Shown here piece after piece: positions 60,806-64,000 of a stretch of 64,000 bases of DNA. How positions within the stretch are numbered: position 1 is the stretch's first letter; each line of letters begins with the position of its first letter. The DNA is from Acinetobacter kyonggiensis (lineage in GTDB: Bacteria; Pseudomonadota; Gammaproteobacteria; Pseudomonadales; Moraxellaceae): the NCBI RefSeq assembly GCF_900107285.1, contig NZ_FNPK01000013.1:1-64000 (forward strand), written 5' to 3'. The position numbers were made by a program, and so were the translations under genes. The notes under the pieces are model-generated. The model did not search any database, was not told where the DNA came from, and was given only the letters and a program-made list of their open reading frames with translations.

Positions 60806-63412
60806 ATGAATAACAATTATCGTAAACCACTGAGTGGAACCCAGCTCGAATATTTTGATGTACGCCAAGCCGTAGAAGATATTCAGCCAGGCGCATATGC
60901 AAAACTCCCATATACCTCAAAAGTACTTGCAGAGCAGCTCGTACGCCGTTGTGACCCTGCTATTTTAGAACAATCTTTAAAAGAACTGATTGAGCGTCGT
61001 CAAGAGCATGATTTTCCTTGGTATCCTGCACGTGTAGTCTGCCATGACATCCTTGGACAAACAGCATTGGTTGACCTTGCAGGTCTGCGTGATGCGATTG
61101 CCGACCAAGGCGGCGACCCGTCTAAAGTCAATCCTGTTGTACCGACCCAGCTCATTGTCGATCACTCATTGGCTGTAGAATTTGGCGGTTTTGACCCAGA
61201 TGCTTTTGAGAAAAATCGTGCCATTGAAGACCGTCGTAATGAAGACCGTTTCCACTTCATTGAATGGACTAAAACAGCATTTGAAAATGTCGATGTGATT
61301 CCTGCGGGTAACGGCATCATGCATCAAATTAATTTAGAAAAAATGTCGCCAGTGATTCAAAACCGTGGTGGCGTGGCTTATCCAGATACGTGTGTGGGCA
61401 CAGACTCGCATACCCCACATACCGATGCACTCGGTGTAATTTCAATTGGTGTCGGTGGTTTAGAAGCTGAAAATGTGATGTTGGGCCGTGCATCGTGGAT
61501 GCGTCTACCCGACATTATTGGTGTGGAACTGGTTGGTCAGCGTCAAGCCGGCATTACCGCAACAGACATCGTTTTAGCATTGACTGAATTCTTGCGTAAA
61601 GAACGTGTAGTCGGTGCGTACCTTGAGTTCTTTGGTGAAGGTGCGGACAGCATGTCGGTGGGAGATCGTGCGACCATCTCCAACATGACGCCTGAATATG
61701 GCGCGACTGCGGCAATGTTCTACATCGACCAAAACACCATTGATTATTTGACTTTAACGGGTCGTGAAGCGGATCAAATTAAACTGGTTGAAACCTATGC
61801 CAAAGAAATGGGTCTTTGGGCATCGGAGATGAAACAAGCAGAATATCCGCGTGTGCTGCATTTTGACTTGTCTACTGTGACTCGTAATATTGCAGGGCCA
61901 TCGAATCCACATGCACGTGTATCAACCAGCGACTTAAAAGCCAAAGGCATTGCAGGTGTGGTTGAGCACCGTACCGATGGTTTAATGCCTGATGGTGCAG
62001 TGATTATTGCTGCGATTACCTCATGTACCAATACCTCAAACCCACGTAATACTGTTGCGGCAGGTTTACTGGCACGTAAAGCCAATGAATTGGGTCTAAC
62101 GCGTAAACCTTGGGTGAAATCCTCTTTTGCACCAGGTTCTAAAGCTGCGGCTTTGTATTTGGAAGAAGCAGGGGTATTACACGATTTAGAAAAATTGGGT
62201 TTTGGTATTGTAGCCTATGCATGTACCACATGTAACGGTATGTCTGGTGCGCTAGATCCAAAAATTCAACAAGAAATTATTGATCGTGATTTATATGCAA
62301 CTGCGGTGCTTTCGGGCAACCGTAACTTTGATGGTCGTATCCATCCTTATGCAAAACAAGCATTCTTAGCGTCTCCGCCATTAGTCGTTGCTTATGCCAT
62401 TGCAGGCACCATTCGTTTTGACATCGAAACTGATTCACTCGGTAACGATAAAGATGGCAACCCAATTTACCTCAAAGACATTTGGCCATCGGACGAAGAA
62501 ATTGATGCTTTGGTGAAAGTCGCTGTGAAGCCTGAACAGTTCCGTAAAATCTATATTCCGATGTTTGATTTGGGTGTCAATGAAAAAGCGGCAAGTCCAC
62601 TGTATGACTGGCGTCCGCAAAGTACTTATATTCGTCGTCCGCCATATTGGGAAGGGGCTTTGGCTGCACCGCGGACTTTAGCCAATATGCGTCCACTGGC
62701 AATTTTAGGTGACAACATCACCACCGATCATTTATCACCATCGAATGCGATTGTATTGGACAGTGCTTCGGGTGAATATTTGGCAAAAATGGGTGTGCCT
62801 GAGGAAGACTTTAACTCCTATGCAACACACCGTGGTGACCACTTAACCACACAACGTGCGACGTTTGCTAATCCGAAATTGTTCAATGAAATGGTTCTTC
62901 GTTCAGATGGTACGGTGAAACAAGGTTCTAAAGCACGTGTAGAGCCTGAAGGCGAAGTCATGCGCATGTGGGAAGCGATAGAAGTTTACATGAACCGTAA
63001 GCAACCTCTGATTATTATTGCGGGTAAAGACTATGGTCAGGGTTCAAGCCGTGACTGGGCTGCTAAAGGTGTGCGTTTGGCAGGTGTGGAAGCGATTGTG
63101 GCCGAAGGTTTTGAACGTATTCACCGTACCAATTTGGTCGGTATGGGCGTATTACCGCTTGAGTTTAAAGCAGGTGTAGACCGTAAAACTTTAAAGCTAG
63201 ATGGTACTGAGCTGTATAGCGTGATTGGTAACATTGCACCACGTTCTGACCTGACTTTGGTGATTGAGCGTGCCACTGAAGATGGACGTGATGAAATTGT
63301 AGAAGTGGCTGTGACCTGCCGTTTAGACACCGAAGAAGAAGTGCATGTGTATGAAGCGGGTGGTGTATTGCAGCGCTTTGCACAGGATTTTTTAGAAGGG
63401 AATGTGGCGTAA
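60806..63412 (+). CDS. acnD: 2-methylcitrate dehydratase, Fe/S-dependent (AcnD)
   Basis: 868 aa, the AcnD length, and the N-terminus (Y-R-K-P-L-S-G-T then D-V-R-Q-A-V-E) is that of AcnD and not of AcnA. [4Fe-4S] ligands lie in T-S-C-T-N-T-S-N-P and C-T-T-C-N-G (C-x2-C); the swivel domain has G-Q-G-S-S-R-D-W-A-A. AcnD with PrpF converts 2-methylcitrate toward 2-methylisocitrate in propionate use. Neither prpB/prpC upstream nor prpF downstream is present here; its neighbours are ygfZ (divergent) and a TOPRIM-like gene. Confidence 0.93.
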   Translation: MNNNYRKPLSGTQLEYFDVRQAVEDIQPGAYAKLPYTSKVLAEQLVRRCDPAILEQSLKELIERRQEHDFPWYPARVVCHDILGQTALVDLAGLRDAIADQGGDPSKVNPVVPTQLIVDHSLAVEFGGFDPDAFEKNRAIEDRRNEDRFHFIEWTKTAFENVDVIPAGNGIMHQINLEKMSPVIQNRGGVAYPDTCVGTDSHTPHTDALGVISIGVGGLEAENVMLGRASWMRLPDIIGVELVGQRQAGITATDIVLALTEFLRKERVVGAYLEFFGEGADSMSVGDRATISNMTPEYGATAAMFYIDQNTIDYLTLTGREADQIKLVETYAKEMGLWASEMKQAEYPRVLHFDLSTVTRNIAGPSNPHARVSTSDLKAKGIAGVVEHRTDGLMPDGAVIIAAITSCTNTSNPRNTVAAGLLARKANELGLTRKPWVKSSFAPGSKAAALYLEEAGVLHDLEKLGFGIVAYACTTCNGMSGALDPKIQQEIIDRDLYATAVLSGNRNFDGRIHPYAKQAFLASPPLVVAYAIAGTIRFDIETDSLGNDKDGNPIYLKDIWPSDEEIDALVKVAVKPEQFRKIYIPMFDLGVNEKAASPLYDWRPQSTYIRRPPYWEGALAAPRTLANMRPLAILGDNITTDHLSPSNAIVLDSASGEYLAKMGVPEEDFNSYATHRGDHLTTQRATFANPKLFNEMVLRSDGTVKQGSKARVEPEGEVMRMWEAIEVYMNRKQPLIIIAGKDYGQGSSRDWAAKGVRLAGVEAIVAEGFERIHRTNLVGMGVLPLEFKAGVDRKTLKLDGTELYSVIGNIAPRSDLTLVIERATEDGRDEIVEVAVTCRLDTEEEVHVYEAGGVLQRFAQDFLEGNVA

Positions 63413-63431
63413 AATTTTTGGTCTAATCATG

Positions 63432-63473
63432 TCCCTCTCAAATTCTAAAGCTGTATAAGGAATGAGAGAGGGA
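63432..63473 (+). terminator. Possible hairpin after acnD
   Basis: TCCCTCTCA (63432-63440) can pair with TGAGAGAGGGA (63463-63473, one bulge) around a 22-nt loop. There is no clean T run, so termination efficiency is doubtful. 63474-63578 is very AT-rich and holds the start region of the next gene. Confidence 0.4.
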
Positions 63474-63578
63474 GCTTCTTTCTTAATGGAGGAAATATGC
63501 TAAGTATTAATAATATTGATAAAATTATTGTAAATGTTTAATATTTAATAAATAGTTCTTATTGGTGTTGGTAAGCAA

Positions 63579-64000
63579 ATGAAAGAGTTATTGATTCATG
63601 TAGAAGGAGAGGATGATAAGTGTATTCTTTCTAAGTTTTTTAGTGTGTTAGGAATAAATAATAATATTGAATATTTTGTACATAATGGAAAAAATAATAT
63701 TAGAAAGTATTTAAAAAATAGCTATAGAGTCCAAGAAAATGTCAGTCAATTTATATTAATAGATTCAGATGAGTATAATGTGCCAGATTCACAAGGTACA
63801 GCAAGAAAGCAATTAGGAGTTGAATCAGAAAGTATAAAAGTTTTTTGTGCAGTTCCTTGTATAGAGGCATGGTTATTTGCTGATATAAAAAACTTGATAA
63901 ATAATGTTGAGGATTCTGAAAAAAAAGCTCAATTAGAAAGATTTCCATTGCCTGAAAGTATTCCTTATCCGAAGCAAACATTTTTTAATTTATTTAATAA
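63579..64000 (+). CDS. TOPRIM-like nuclease protein, truncated by window end
   Basis: 140 codons from ATG 63579, open to the last base. The N-terminus L-L-I-H-V-E-G-E-D-D (4-13) supplies the Glu and Asp pattern of a TOPRIM domain, and F-I-L-I-D-S-D-E (58-65) the D-x-D. V-P-C-I-E-A-W-L-F-A-D (about 92-102) is typical of DUF4276/OLD-nuclease-like TOPRIM proteins of defence loci. Base composition is far more AT-rich than acnD. A partner ATPase, if any, would lie beyond the window. The start has only a weak ribosome site. Confidence 0.7.
   Translation, partial: MKELLIHVEGEDDKCILSKFFSVLGINNNIEYFVHNGKNNIRKYLKNSYRVQENVSQFILIDSDEYNVPDSQGTARKQLGVESESIKVFCAVPCIEAWLFADIKNLINNVEDSEKKAQLERFPLPESIPYPKQTFFNLFN

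Noticed and set aside
63751..63981. 76-codon reverse frame at the right edge
   Set aside because: Antisense to the truncated TOPRIM-like gene, whose forward frame shows clear motifs.

Overview
The window reads as chromosome of an Acinetobacter species (Gammaproteobacteria, Moraxellaceae). The base composition is AT-rich. OmpA with an AT-rich leader, the sspAB and rplM-rpsI pairs, membrane PQQ glucose dehydrogenase next to an OprB-type porin, and the GTPase/roadblock cluster after an rRNA operon all fit that genus. It opens in the last bases of a 5S rRNA and closes inside a truncated gene.

Layout. 0-2.6 kb: end of an rRNA operon, then a reverse-strand cluster of two roadblock proteins, an MglA-like GTPase and a helix-turn-helix protein. 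3-6 kb: a tail-anchored unknown, sspB, sspA, rpsI, rplM. 6.1-6.5 kb: a broken membrane-protein gene. 6.6-9.3 kb: pdxA-rsmA-apaH. 9.3-10.9 kb: three DUF2147 paralogues in tandem. 11-22.6 kb: LrgAB-like pair, hflX, PlsC-like acyltransferase, phospholipase D-like lipoprotein, metallophosphoesterase, MFS carrier, hemolysin III protein, methyltransferase, GNAT. 22.8-30.9 kb: beta-oxidation pair, exported agmatine deiminase-like lipoprotein, P-loop kinase-like protein, AraC regulator, CoA-transferase. 31-35 kb: OprB porin and gcd. 35-39 kb: siroheme reductase with its DUF934 partner, VOC protein, thiolase. 39-49.8 kb: FimT-like pilin, ompA, LysP-like permease with rsmC, nucleobase permease, typA, mscL, ppiC, mutM. 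50-54.3 kb: TonB-dependent receptor, Old Yellow Enzyme, AEC carrier. 54.7-64 kb is the more accessory end: SEL1 protein, gene remnants, a GSDH-type exported dehydrogenase, an ATPase plus PIN-domain gene pair, ygfZ, acnD, and a truncated TOPRIM-like gene.

The most interesting structures are not ordinary genes. (1) Two copies of a miniature mobile element (349 and 307 bp) lie between the two arms of intrinsic terminators at convergent gene junctions. Each is flanked by a 10-11 bp duplication, and each points its own terminator-like end hairpin toward the gene whose terminator it split. (2) Two diverged copies of a different structured repeat of about 290 bp lie at 21.9 and 41.3 kb. (3) The AAA ATPase/PIN pair at 57.9-59.8 kb and the TOPRIM-like gene at the right edge look like defence modules. 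(4) The GTPase/roadblock/HTH cluster is a candidate signalling system. Two pseudogenes (6.1 kb and 56.1 kb) are visible only by reading through stops and a frameshift. I saw no tRNA gene, CRISPR array, prophage or complete insertion sequence.
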